This document shows positions 13,360 to 25,515 of a DNA stretch of 64,000 nt, in pieces. The stretch is taken from contig JABAKD010000016.1 of assembly GCA_012845835.1 (NCBI GenBank), forward strand, positions 8,453,919 to 8,517,918. The letters are read 5' to 3'. The notes under the pieces were generated by a model, which was given only the letters and a program-made list of their open reading frames with translations, had not been told where the DNA came from and made no database searches. A program made the position numbers and the translations under genes. The DNA comes from Undaria pinnatifida (taxonomy: Eukaryota; Sar; Phaeophyceae; Laminariales; Alariaceae). The stretch's first letter is position 1. Every line of letters starts with the position of its first letter.

Positions 13360-13425
13360 TCCTATTAATAACGTCAGCTGTGAGTTCGACGACGTTACGG
13401 TCGATACTCATCTATTTCTTTGCGC
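13360..13425 (+). repeat. Dispersed GCTGTGAGTTCGA repeat family member
   Basis: Contains AACGTCAGCTGTGAGTTCGA followed by CGGTCGATACTCATC, the fullest version of the family core in this window. The left side is AT-rich (TATTTAATAAAATAGTCC). Confidence 0.6.
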
Positions 13426-15805
13426 TTTCGGTTTTGCGATACGCACTACTGCCATATAATTATTTGTTACCCTTCCAACCCTGCGCAAACAAAATACGTT
13501 GCATGACATTGTTCGTTTTTGAGCGAGATGGTGTATAGAGCCCTCCCGCGAGTAGCCTACACTCATGAAAGCGGGGCTATAGACTACCCCCGTAGCCCCC
13601 ACGCCGTAGCTTGGTCTAACCAAAAGAAAGAGATTGATGACCAGCAAGCAAGATCACAAGAACATCGTTTAGCGGCAGAAGCAGCAACAGTGGTGGAATT
13701 TGGCAAAAATCAAGGGACTCTACTGCCAAGAAGCGAGCACGGAGGAAACTATAGAGAAAAAATCATCCACGTCCACGGCTGTTGTTGGAATTCCCTCGTT
13801 CACCTGGCTTCACCACTAGTACAACAACAAAGGATCGCAAAGCAACAACGAAAAGTGAAAAACACGTTCTAGCGAACGAAGCACATCAGCCGCCAACTTA
13901 AAGCAAATCAACTCACCGACCAGTCGCCCCGGTTGTCTAGTGATTACCTTCGAATGCTACTATTAGTAGAGTTGTTCTGGAGATCGAATCCCACGTGGGT
14001 CGGGCTGAGAAATGTAATTGCTCAAAAGAGTAATATATGAAAGAAATCAACTGCTGAGAGCGCCTAGCAGCGTGGGTAGGTGCAATTCGATGCGAGCCGA
14101 GGAGGGAAGAAAGGGATGATGGCATGTGCCGTAGTGGGGAGGGGGGGAAAGAGCCTGCTTTGTGACCCTAGATCTGAGTTACGTCGAGGGCGTGAAAAAG
14201 AGGAGGAAAAAGTGCGAACATAATAGATGGGACATGCAAAAAAAAAAAAATGAAGAAATGTTATGATCGTCTCTCGTCTCGTTACGGGCTCTTGCAGATA
14301 CAAAAAAAGTTATCGTCAACTTACTACGAGCAGTACTCGCACACGGCTATCGTTGTAGCAGCTCAGTCGCGTCCGCGGCTTGGGCATGTTGGTAATTTCT
14401 ATTAATAGCAGACCGCGAACGCCGCTGAGAGACATCGCGTGGGCCGCTGGTGTTATTTCGGGCGACGACACACTGCGCATGCGCATGCATGGACCCTCAC
14501 AGATGGTGGGTTACGGCTTTTGCCCCTTCGAGCTACCTGGTACATGGAAAGAGGTCTGCTTCGCCTCCACCTATTGACGTAACCCTCCACTGAACTCGAA
14601 ACGTTCGTCTTGTGCGCACCCAACCAGTACTTCGTATCAGTATATATTAACGCGAAGGGCTCTCTTCGCGGGCGTTTACAAACAGCACCCCCATTTTTGT
14701 GGCGCGTCTGCCAAATACTAAAACAAGGTATCCGGTGCCTCTTTCAACCTTTTTGGGACCCAGTTATGCTGACCTAAAAATATATAAGTGCGGTCTTGCT
14801 GACCAACAAGAAAAAGCGCGCAACAATAATCCATATCAGTATAATTATGCCGCGCGTGTCGTGAATTTCCTTCTGTTGCACTTTGAACGCACCTCCTACC
14901 CCAGCAACCCGGGCTTGTTTGTGTGGCCGAGGCTGAAATCGTCACTAATTTTTCTACCAGGTATAATTTTTCACTCTGAAGTCCCAAAAGGGTTCATACT
15001 GCTGCCACAACTACGCCGCAAGCGAGCGTGCTCGTCGACACAATAGCTGTACTCGTAGCTATTCAGAAATGTCCTTCCTGGTAGATAGTACACCTCTATT
15101 CTATACTGCAGTGCCATGCGTGCCTTAAACGCAACACACCCAGCACGATCGCACCACAAAAGCAACAGCAGAGCACGCTTACTATCTATTACGAACCCCC
15201 TTGTAGAAGGGTTGCGTGATTTAGCGTCCGAGAGTATTCGACACCGCGCCACCAATGTGACAATTATGTTGCATTGCTGCAGTAGGGTAAGCGCTGCATT
15301 AGCAGCATTACGGTAACACACACGCTGCTACTCGCCGCAAAGCATATCATAGGTGAGATGCGCTTCAGCTTGCCGGGGACATCATATATCTGTCGTGGGG
15401 CGCAGGGTGAGACGTGCATGGGAGAGGGGGACGCGGGGGAGGGAGTGGCGGAACATCAACAAAGCTTCAATCAAGAGGAAGCATTACGCCATGCGTGTGC
15501 TGTTAGGCGTGAACAAGGGCCTCATGAAGGTGTAATACGACGTAATTAGCAACTTGTGTATTACAGCGTCCATACAGTATGTGTTCCAATAAATAACGAG
15601 CATATGGCATGCCGTGGGCAAACGCCTGTGGCAAAGCACCGACACTAGTAGTAGTAGCAGTTCCGTAGGCGTTCGAGGCGGCGGGCGGGATGCTAGTACT
15701 ACTACCACCACCAATACGACTACTGCTACTACTACTACAACCTTCCACCAATACAACCATCACCACTACTCTTCCTACTATATTGTAGTATTTCTACTAC
15801 TTTTT

Positions 15806-18800
15806 TTACCTTGCAGTCGCGAAGGCACCGACAAGAGACCCGAGCTGCAGCCGTTCCGACCCCCCATGGGCCAGGCGCTCCTCGGTGTTGGACATCTCGT
15901 CCATCAGGTGCACCATCACCGACGGGGGCAGCTCAACTTCCATCACCTTCAACGCAAGTTCCTTTCAAGAAAGGTGAAACGAAGCAGAAAAAATAGAGCA
16001 GAGGCACAGTAGCACATCAAAAGCAACCTAGCAGCGTAGAAGCAACAAATCAGCAGAGGAGCAGCAAATCAGAAGCAGTGTACAAAACCAGAAGCAGAGC
16101 AACAAAGCAGAAGCAGAGCGAAATATGAAAATGCCACTCACCCACACCGTTTCCTTAACACGAGATTATGTTGCGTAATTACTACACAAAAAAAAACTGT
16201 TCCTTGCTGTCGCTGCCGGGGTTGTAACGAAGACCACTGATAGGGACAGCTTACGCTATACCTACAATGGGACCCGAAGGGTGCGCCAGCTAGCGTTGGG
16301 CCGCGAAAGCAACTGAGTTAAATCGACACACGACGCGTATGAAAATACGTGGAAGTGTGGTGAGCTAAAGCTTTATTTTTCCCCATCCGCCGGAGGATGA
16401 AAAAAAAAAAAAAAAAAAAATGTTCCTTGCTGTGCATTTTTTTTTTCTTGTATTTAGACGGCACGCAATGCGCAAAAAACGCACCTGCACGATGTCCCCG
16501 AGGGAGTACCCCTTCGTCGTCGTCAGCTTCAGTAGCCCGTCGAATGCGTCCTAAATTCAAGAAAACAGAGCATTTCAGGCAGGCAGGAAGACAACCATGC
16601 GGCATGCAAGCGAGACGCGGGAGGGGCGGGTCAAGGAAGTCGTCGGAAGGCAGTAAAGTCGTGGACGTGGTCTCTAAGCCGCGGCGAAGGTGTCCAACTA
16701 ATTTACATACCATAGCTCTAGCTGTGCATAGCTTTATCATTTGGGGCATAGCTCTACATAGCTGTGCATAGCTCTACTGTTTGAGGCGTATCATAGCTCC
16801 AGCTACACGTGGCATTACATTGTGAGGGCTTCGGCCTATCCTACAATACTACGCACGGTTTTGCATTGGGTGGTGTTCGAATTGAGGGCATTCTTCGATC
16901 ATACTAGGCACGGTTATGCAGTGGGTGGCGTTTTGCTTGGACGGTGTTTGCGGCATATGGGCTTATCAATGCTTTGGTGGTTCGAGGCTCATCCCCTAGG
17001 AGGAGAAAGGAGGGTCTTGTCGGGGGAGAGGGTGGGCGGGCGACCGTGAGAAAAAAAAAGCGCAAAAAACGAAGAAAACGCAAACAAAATAACGGGGAGA
17101 CTCAAAAAAATAAAAAATAAAAATGAAAGAGAACATGAACAAAAAAAAGGGAGAAGAAGGCGCTCGCCTACTCATCCACGTTCGCCATCATATCATACCA
17201 CGATAGTCTAGCTATATATCGCTATATTTGAGGGCTCCACTTCGCACCTTGAAAGACGACGTGAGCAGCGCGTTCCGGATGTACTCCATGTCCTCATTCA
17301 AAGGCGCGGCCGCACACAGGTAGGCGTGCCGTTCATCGACCTGCGCTCCCGCCCCGCCGGCAAGGACGTAAGAGGGAGGACATAAGGGTGGGTGGGTGGG
17401 TGGGTGGGTGGGTGGGTGGGTCGGCAGGCAAGACAGCAATTGACACGACAAGGCGGGACGCAACACGACACGACGAAAGCTAGACGGCCTTGCATACCGT
17501 ACGCCCCCTCTGCCCCCCAACGCCGCAACAAAAAACAGACGTCGCCGATTACCACTCTGCACGAAAACGTCACACGAATACCTAAACGGTCCTTACATGC
17601 CCGTTAAGAGTGACATGTTCTTGGATTTGGACATGAGCTACTCTCTATTTTTTAAAGCTTTTTCTGTGTCCTCTCGCCACCTTCTGGTAGGCCATGTGCG
17701 TGGACTGCAGGAGGTTCAGAACGCGACGCATGTCTCCTTGCCCTAGGCGCATTACCGCATCCACCCCGTCGGGAGTAATCACAACTCTGCCCAACACATA
17801 CAGATGAGCAGACGGTACAGCACGGCACGGTGGAGAGCAGCAGAACCGAGGAGGGGGAAAGGTAAGTTTATGAAGTTAGAAGAGGTAAGCGCTGTCCGTG
17901 CACGTACAGAAGGATGAAACGTTGCGAGCGCAGGCAGAACGTCAACACGGTCACGACACAGCAGAAATATCGGTCGCACGAACTGCAAGGCCCAACGCAC
18001 GGTTCGATATTTTCGACCAAATCGCCATTTCTACCGCCGCTGGTTTTACAACCGCTGGTTTTACCACCGCCACCATTACCGCCGTCGCCAGTACCGCTCC
18101 ACCAGGCAGCTTGATGTGTTAGGTACTTGACCTACGACTGGATGGCGGTTGCTATTGTACTATGTTTGGTGTTCACCGGCGACAGAAAATTCTACGTCGG
18201 AGAAAAAAATGTGTCGCAGGAAAAACGTCCAGTAAATTGTGAAAGAAGGAACACCCGGTTGGCGCACCAAGGTGAACAAGACAAGAGCAGTGTCCAGACG
18301 GAAGCGAATATGTTGGCGCGCTGGCGGTGAATCGGAGCTGGATTGTATAATTCGCCACACCCCGCTCACTCACTTTTCTTCGTCCACGACGTGCTGCAGG
18401 CGCCCTCTTATCTGCTCCGGCTTCAGCGGCGCGAAACGGAACTTGGTGCACCGAGACTGCAAGGCCGGGATGATCTTGTTCACGTAGTTGCAGATCATGC
18501 AGAACCGGGTGTGCTTCGTGTACTTCTCGATGACTTCGAGGCGGCAGCGGCAGCGGCAGAAACAGCGGCAGAATACGGCAACGAAACGGGACGACCGCTG
18601 TAAGGACAAGACAAGAAGAATAAAAACAACAACGACAACATCAACACCAACACCACTACTGTCACCGCCACCAACTGCCCCACCACCCCCACATCCACCA
18701 CCAACAACAACATCACTAACACCAACACCATTAATCACAACAACCTTCGACGCTTCACCTCGGCGGAGCGCAAACTGCGCGTCGTTGGTCATCGCGTCCG

Positions 18801-20721
18801 CCTCATCCAGGATGACCAGCTTCACGCCGGAGCTGAAAAGCCGTTTCGTCCCCGCGAACTCTTTGATCTGCCCACGCACGACGTCGATACCTCGGTCATC
18901 CGAAGCGTTCAGCTGTTTTTCACGTTTTTCGGGAGGGGGGAAGGGAAGAAGGGAAGGAGGGAAAGAGGGAGGGAGAGAGAGCGGGGGGGGGGGGGGGGGG
19001 GGGGGCGTTAGCGAGCGCGGTTTGCTTCAATCGTTACATTGGGAGGGGAACGGGGGGGGGGGTAGGGAGGGAAACAAGGCACAACCGGACCGGGAGCGAC
19101 AGCAACACTCAGGGGAAGGGGGGGCGAACGATTCAGAGACAGCAGAGCAAGAAATATGGGCGAGACGCACAGCGCTTCAAATATCCCGTGGAGGTAGCAG
19201 TAGTGCTAGCGGTAGCAGCAGCGGTAGCGCTAGCAGTGGTCCATCGGGGGGCGAGGCACCGTGCTGCTGCGCTCAAGCAAGCTGCTCCACGCGGACGGGA
19301 CGACTCGCCCGGCCCACTGCTATCGATCGGTCCTCGACACCACAGAAGGGCCAGCTTCTCACACGGGGCCGTGTCTCCCTCTTTCCCTTCTTCGCCCACC
19401 CCCCCCCTCCCCGCCGGTTCGGTCCGGTTCGATTTCGGAATCGGGTTCGAATACATGCTCGGGTTCGAACAGCTGTTAATTTTCGGGTGGTAGTCCGGAT
19501 TCAGGATGGGGTTCCGCGCACACTACACATATCATATGATACGGCGAGACAAACAAGACGCGACCCCCCACCTCCAGGACCATCATCTTGAAATCGGCGC
19601 CGTACAACTTCCTCGCGCACGCCAGGATGGTCGACGTCTTCCCCGTCCCAGGCGGTCCGTAGAACAGCAGATGCGGCAGCTTGTTGCTGTCGATCAGCTT
19701 TGTCACTGGAAAATAAACATGCAAAAACACACATGTAAAATGCAAGTGGAAAGTGAAAAACGGCGAGAAATCATCTGAAACTTGCAAACGAAAAATGAAA
19801 AGGAAAAGTCGAAACGCGTACCCACACGCGTGCACACGCGCAAGCGCATGCATGGAGACGAATTCGGACGGCACACGCAAAACGCAAAATACAAGAGAGC
19901 GAGCAAGTATCATGCGACGGCCTTGAACAATATCGCCCAAGGGCAAACATAACAAAAATAATAACGACACGCAACGTTTGCGAATACACAAAGAGTGTGG
20001 GGTATTGAAACATGCGAAGTGGTGAGCCCCGGCTATTAGCCCCCGACTCTTGTGCCACGAACGGAGAAAGCAAGCACCACCTTGCTGGCGCTACGGGGCA
20101 CACCCGATCGTAGAGCGCCCCCTTCTCAATCTCCCCTGCTGCGGCACGCTCTCGCCAGCTCCGGTAGGAACCGGTCTGTGGTTGCAACTGCCATATACTC
20201 CAAATTATTGTAGTGGGTGCGTTTTGCGTCAGTACCACCGTGGGATAACCGCACTGCTACCTAACTCTAACCTTAAGCACGGTATAAGCACTACTACATA
20301 CCGGTAGTAGATAAGGTAGGTAGTAGTAGTAGGAATACGTAATACCGTACCTGATACGTAGTGGCAGTGGGTCAGGTGAGGTGACGTGGGGTCAGGTGAG
20401 GAAAGACTACGGTTAGGTGAGGCCACGAGATATAGGTGAGGTGACTGTAGTGGAGGCGCAAGCGAACGATGACTACTAGGAAAACGACAACGAAAACGAC
20501 GGCTCTGACGACTCACGGATGCTGACGATGTCCTCGTGCGCGACGAGGTCTTCGAGAGACGACGGGCGGTACTTCTCCACCCAGGGTAGCGTCTGCCGCG
20601 CGGCCTCCCGGTGCGCGAGGCGCGCCAGAGCAGCGGCGCTTGTCGACCCAGACACCTCCGACACCGCCGGCTCCGTCACCTTTCCCTTCCCCTTCTCCTT
20701 CCCCTTCCCGTTTCCCTCCAC
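15806..20721 (-). CDS. RFC5: Replication factor C subunit 5 (yeast Rfc3 type), 5' exon missing
   Basis: Nuclear AAA+ clamp-loader subunit that helps load PCNA at primer ends. Exons in coding order: 20517-20721, 19572-19705, 18759-18912, 18374-18533, 17681-17786, 17248-17340, 16485-16550, 15806-15961; all phases agree and give 357 residues. Visible motifs are LPWVEKYRP (RFC box), Walker [19 protein letters not shown], Walker B LDEADAM, sensor CNYVNKI and the SRC motif [10 protein letters not shown]. The order and wording match RFC5 rather than RFC2 or RFC4. The first listed exon begins right after an acceptor (TTTTCTAG|GTGGAG) with no ATG, so a short upstream exon is missing; an ATG at 20856 is a candidate but its donor phase does not fit. 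The frame stops at TAA 15806-15808, although AAG|GTAAAA there could also be a donor. The N-terminal part of the first exon is Lys/Gly-rich low complexity. Confidence 0.93.
16700..16815. repeat. CATAGCTCTA short tandem repeat cluster
   Basis: CATAGCTCTA, CATAGCTGTGCATAGCTCTA and CATAGCTCCAGCTA variants recur here. The cluster lies in the RFC5 intron between exons 17248-17340 and 16485-16550. Confidence 0.6.
17385..17422. repeat. (GGGT)n microsatellite
   Basis: About nine uninterrupted GGGT units lie in an RFC5 intron. On the coding strand this is an ACCC tract about 45 bases upstream of the exon that starts at 17340. Confidence 0.9.
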
Positions 20722-22364
20722 CTAGAAAATATCATACCGGTGAACACGCGGACGGCAGCAGGTATGTCATGCCACATGCACTCTGTTCGTCTGGATCTAC
20801 CACAGCAATGGCGGTTACAAGTTGTACAGGATTGCATACTCCTTCGCAGGCGCCATGAAGGATCAAAGGCTTGGAGAGGTGGAGCATCAAGGCTCACTCT
20901 CCCACGTTCTGCCTTCTAATACAACGAAACATAAAACATCTCACTCGACCCCAGGGCGGCAAGACCATCCGGATTTGGTATATAGAACACTATCGGTGAT
21001 TGTAGGACTGTAATCACACAGCCAGAACGCCACATACTAATATATGACGTACTGTCTGTATGCACTCTTCAGACTATGACAGTGTCGCAGGAACCTTCTA
21101 CTCTGGACGGCACCGTGAACAAGCCGTGGTCACAGCTTTCTACCACGGCCCTCCCTTCACTCCTCTCCATCCGTATCGAGTTTGCTACGCAAAAAGTAGC
21201 ATCCTTGCATGGGCACTGGTTTTTTAAGGTTCGGCATTTCCACAGCTTGTCGAATTTCGTAGATACAGCAGGGCAGCGGTTCTGATAGAGTGGTGTTTCT
21301 TTGATATTACTCGTAAGATTATACACGGGCACACACTTGGAAGTATATCGATTTCAGGGACACGGGCTACAGTATTAGACAGATAGTCTAATGTGACAGC
21401 ATCACTATTTACTCGAACACCATACGTAGCCGGATTGCCGGGAAGGGGGGAAGGGGGGGCTGATGTGGCTGAGCGAATACAGCGTTGGGTGGTACCTGCT
21501 GTTGCTCGTTGGGGGGCGAATGACAAAATTGGAAGTCGTCACGAACGTCAACTTTGGCGAAACCAGTACCAACCGGCGCTGCCAAAACAACCGCAGCAGC
21601 AACAGCAAGAGCAGCAGGAGCGGGATCATGATAAATAAGTGTTCTTCCGTTACTGTGAGATACGCACCATAACATTTGGTAGCTGTTTCAGCGGATAAAC
21701 GCTGCCGCGGCTTTTGCGTCCCTACAAAGAGGCGGGACGGTAATCGCGCTGTTAGGCCATCTCTTATAATATAGCGTATCCGAATACGAAAATGAGATGG
21801 ATTTCCGGGTCGCAGAATTAGACGGGCAGAATTGGATCGACAACTCTTATGATGAAACCCAAATTTACAGACGTTTTTTCAACAAAGGTTTCGCGCAAAA
21901 TAATCACCAACGGCGATCGCTCGACTGCGTACTCGCACGAGTTCGCCGCACCAGAGCATCTCAGCGCATACGCAGATGAAGCTTTGTAGGTGGGGCGAAG
22001 GAAAACATGCCGTGTGCGCTTCAAGAGGGTTGCCATCTCCTTCGCTCCCGTCGATATCGTGGATCAACAACGACATGTAGCAGACGGCGGCTGTCCTCGT
22101 ACTCGACATGTACGAATATTGTGTGTCTTGTCTTGGGCGAATGGTGCAATCGCGACTACGAGGAGAGTGGCAAGGCTCTCGTAGAAGGTCACCATCACTA
22201 TCCGATCCCATCGGCTCGTGGTGAGGTCCGAGGCGTGTGCCAGTGGATAGCGGGACACAGCAGCAGCACCACGAGTACGCCTATGATACGTGTTGCTTGC
22301 CCGGAAAATAGATGTGTCTGATGCGTGTCTTGGGTCTGGTACTACTACAGCAGTACATTGATGT

Positions 22365-22600
22365 TTTCGGCATGTTACCACGCTTGTTGCCTCCCATGAC
22401 ATGTTGAAAACCAAACCCGGATGTCATTTTCGGGTATAGGGATTCCATCCTAAAAAGGACCCCTTTTTTTGGGTGGAGGCCGACCCGAAAACGACGTCCG
22501 AAAGTGCAAGCCTGAAAAACACTAGTTTCGGATCTATAAGACAGGCAAACCGGTTTTGCGACCCGAAAACGTCCATTTTCGGATCCAGAAACGGTGCAAT
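22365..22600 (+). repeat. Dispersed repeat, copy 2 (pair with 3395-3645)
   Basis: Same block order as 3395-3645: TTGTTGCCTCCCATGAC, GGGTGGAGGCCGACCCGAAAA, CGTCCGAAAGTG, AAGCCTGAAAAACAC, GACCCGAAAAC and CATTTTCGGATC. Several internal CCGAAA/TTTCGG inverted motifs suggest a small non-autonomous element, but I could not define its ends. Confidence 0.6.
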
Positions 22601-23029
22601 AAGAGATGGCCTTAGATACGATAGCAGTTGCACAGAAACTACCTATCGATTGCCCCTCGAAGCGCAGGCGAGGCAAGTCAAGGTTGAGGTTGTCGCGGGA
22701 TCAGCGCGTATGTACACGGGAAACGGACCTATCCACGGCACCTCTTCGTGTGCGGTGGCTGCTTGTATTGGCTCCTATTGCGACGACGCTCCCTCGAGTG
22801 AATTATTTCGTACTGATGTACAACAGAGGTGATACATTCTTGAAATATGAAAATCGCGGATCATGAGCCCATACCGGTATATTGAGCCCATACCGGTATG
22901 AAATACGTAGCAGGTACCAGGCACAGCATACGTACCCGGTATACCAATATGCGAAGCTCTGTTGAGCGTATTTTTCTATTTTTGACAATGCTTCGTTAGT
23001 TGCACAGAACTACTGTAAGTACCAATTCG

Positions 23030-23165
23030 ATGCGGCTGGCCGGTAAGGCTTCCGTGCCTGCTGGCGGGCCTTTCATGTGTTTTTCTTGCCTGCTGGCGGA
23101 CCTTTCATATTTTCCCCGCTGGTCCATAAGACTTCCGTGCCTGCTGGTGGGCTCTTCATAAATAT
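23030..23165 (+). repeat. Tandem repeat with GCCTGCTGG(C/T)GG core
   Basis: Two larger units (CTGGCCGGTAAGGCTTCCGTG... and CTGGTCCATAAGACTTCCGTG...) each contain GCCTGCTGGyGGGC followed by (C/T)TCAT. A third core (GCCTGCTGGCGGACCTTTCAT) sits between them. Confidence 0.65.
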
Positions 23166-24129
23166 TCAACGTCACACAGCGTCACAGCCGACGTTTGGTT
23201 GCTGGTTCTGTCACAAACGTCCTTCTGTACAACAGCTAGCTAACGTTTTTTAGATAGAGGTGGGCAAGGTGCATCTTCCGTTTTTTTTCAACTATGCGTC
23301 ACAGGTTGCAGACCTATCAACCTTCACCTTTTGCATGCCATATGACCACTCGCAACTCTGGCTCGAACCTCTGCGGCAGCCTGCAGAGAGAACAGAGTAC
23401 AGCGTGCAGAAAAAAGCACTACGATAGTACCGCCCCCGCGCGCGGCATTACTTGAAGGCCCCTGCCGAGAACTCTGCCTCAGCTGTCTCTGCCTTGGGTT
23501 GTGTCTGTTACAACTCTGCTGCGTTGTCGCTGTTTTTTACGCACGATTCACATGAGGTTGTTCATGAACGAATGAGGAAGCAAGCTTCCATCTCTCGTGT
23601 CGTTCTGGGAGTTGGACTGCTTGATTTTTGGGATATCTTCCTTGCTACATACTCGTTTCATGGAGGAGTGTCTATGCGTGGGGAGCATGGGAGGGAAGGA
23701 GCTGGCTGTGATGATGCCACTAGCGCTATGGCTGAGCACCTTGGGGGAAGGCGCTCAAGTGCTGGCTGCGGAGGTCGCCGTTGCTGCAGAAGCGTGTTGC
23801 GCAAGCTCGCATCGTTTGTTTGGGATCACCCAACACAGCTGCAGCTTCGGTATTTACTTACACCAAGCCAGCAGGCAAATCGCACATACATCAAAAATGT
23901 ACCCGCAAATTATTGCGCATGGGCGGTCACCCATTGGTCAGCGTATTTTCCAAGAAGATGTGGAAATACTTTATTAAAAACCAAAAAGGCGAACGCCATA
24001 CGGAGGAAGTTTAATATTTGACGAAATTAACGACGGACATCACCGTGTTAATTTTTAGGACTACACGCTACGAGTACACTATTATTCAAGGGTGTGTTCG
24101 GTACGGTACGTACCGAGGCGTACCGCCGG

Positions 24130-24440
24130 TATATACCGCCGGTATTACCGGTACCGGACACTTCGGTAAGGTACCGGTACCGGAAACTTCGGTAAGTTCG
24201 GTGCAACATCAATACCGATACCGGAAACTTCGGTAAGTTCGGTACGACGTCAATACCGGTACCGGACACTTCGGCAAGTTCGGTACGACATCAATACCGG
24301 TACCGGCGGTACCGGTATGCACACTTGTGTACCGGAGCCGGTACCGGTATCGGTACAACATCTATACTGGTACCGGACACTTCAGTAAGATCGGCACAAC
24401 ATCAACCCGGTACCGGACACTTCGGTACGTTTGGCACGAT
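24130..24440 (+). repeat. Left subterminal 41-bp array of the hAT-like element
   Basis: Repeated units contain CGGACACTTCGGTAAGTTCG followed by GTACGACATCAATACCGGTAC, with substitutions between copies. GGTACC-type palindromes recur at every unit junction. In hAT elements subterminal repeats usually serve as transposase-binding sites; that role is inferred here. Confidence 0.8.
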
Positions 24441-24604
24441 ATCAACCCGATTCCACCACATTGTGACGTCATCCCTTGGAGCTTTGGCTCCAGGCAGCAC
24501 TACTCCAAGCCACACACACCCAGATCCCCAAGCATCTTCCAGTACGCTCGGTATTCCGGGACTCTGAGCACGCATGAGTGACGGTGCAAAATTCCCAGAA
24601 TGAA

Positions 24605-24913
24605 ATGGCCTCCAACAGTGATGCCACCGCTTCTGGTGGCGGGTCGTCTTCGCGAGCTCCCACACACATCAGCGCCGGCGGCAGAAGTTATCGACGTGGG
24701 CGCGGAAAAGAAAGCCTGCCGGTGATTTTGCCTGTTCCTGTGTACAACTCGCGCACGAGAAACGTGTACGAGTTGCCGGCGGAGACGATCAAAGACGTCT
24801 ATGGTTTCCCAGTGCCGGCAGGTTTTCGGAGGGAAGGGACGCGTGAAGCCTCGTTTATGTACTCGATTGGCGTGTACGTCGAACCGATCGACGAGAAGAC
24901 GGCGCCCTGCTGA
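24605..24913 (+). CDS. Unidentified 102-aa ORF inside the hAT-like element
   Basis: ATG at 24605, TGA at 24911-24913. The product begins with a Ser/Gly/Ala-rich segment, then a basic patch (GGRSYRRGRGKE), then a more ordered part with PVPVYNSRTRNVYELP and DVYGFPVPAGFRREG. I recognise no domain, and no BED-type zinc finger or RNase H-like transposase motif is visible. It fills much of the unique core between the two arrays. It may be a captured host fragment, a remnant of an element gene, or a chance frame. Confidence 0.35.
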   Translation: MASNSDATASGGGSSSRAPTHISAGGRSYRRGRGKESLPVILPVPVYNSRTRNVYELPAETIKDVYGFPVPAGFRREGTREASFMYSIGVYVEPIDEKTAPC

Positions 24914-25084
24914 TAATCCAAAGGGTACCTCACCTTTTGAACAGCATACCAAGACCAAGAAAATAAGAGAAAACATATTGTAACGAAGAGAACAATGGTA
25001 ATTCACTTCAATTATATACCTCAGCGGGTATCCCCGGCCAATACTGGATTTGCTCTGTACATGTACCGCTAGTTTATGTCCAGT

Positions 25085-25515
25085 TTATGTACCTAAGCGC
25101 AAGTGTCGGTGCCTTGCCGGCGGTATATACCGCCGGTACTGCCGGTATATATATTCAAATGTGTGCCCGTACCAGTACCGGTACCGGTACAGACTTTCGT
25201 ACCGGTACCGGTACAGACTTTCGTACCGGTACCGGAAACTTCGGTAAGTTCGGTACGACATCAATACCGGTACCTGAAACTTCGGTAAGTTCGGTACATA
25301 CTGGTACCTGATTCTTCGGCAAGTTCGGTACGACATCAATACCGGTATCGGCGGTACCGGTACAAACTTTCGTACGGGTGCCGGACACTTCGGTAAGTTC
25401 GGTACATCTCCAATACTGGTACCGGACACTTCGGTAAGTTCGGTATGACGTCAATACCGGTATCGGACACTTCGGTAAGTTCGGTACGACATCCATACCG
25501 GTACCGAGAATACGG
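25085..25515 (+). repeat. Right subterminal 41-bp array of the hAT-like element
   Basis: Same unit and same orientation as the left array: ACTTCGGTAAGTTCGGTACG, then ACATCAATACCGGTACC. It opens with CGGTATATACCGCCGGTA, also present near 24127-24145 at the start of the left array, so the arrays are direct copies of one another. Confidence 0.8.

Larger units (their letters stand above)
12025..15805. other. Intergenic, between light-harvesting gene and RFC5
   Basis: No gene was recognised. The stretch includes the upstream (promoter side) of the light-harvesting gene just above 12024. It also holds a GTCTCGTCGCAGTG tandem repeat at 13151-13208, a member of the GTGAGTTCGA repeat family at 13360-13425, an A-run at 14240-14251, and ACT/CTA repeats at 15645-15800 beside the 3' end of RFC5. 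Confidence 0.5.
20722..24078. other. Intergenic, RFC5 5' flank to hAT-like element
   Basis: The missing first RFC5 exon and its promoter should lie in the first few hundred bases (minus strand). No other conserved coding block was recognised; long frames such as 23452-24021 have no recognisable domain. The stretch holds the dispersed repeat at 22365-22600 and a tandem repeat at 23030-23165. Confidence 0.45.

Noticed and set aside
18488-19591. 367-codon + strand ORF
   Set aside because: It is antisense to RFC5 exons (18759-18912, part of 18374-18533) and their introns, and is made of Thr/Pro and Gly low complexity produced by CAA/CCA repeats and G runs.
20800-20900. Candidate first exon of RFC5 with ATG at 20856
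   Set aside because: The nearest donor (GA|GTATGC) leaves phase 2, which does not match the phase-0 acceptor at 20721.
24130-25515. CRISPR-like array
   Set aside because: The GTACCGG units are contiguous tandem repeats without unique spacers, and they lie inside a eukaryotic DNA transposon.
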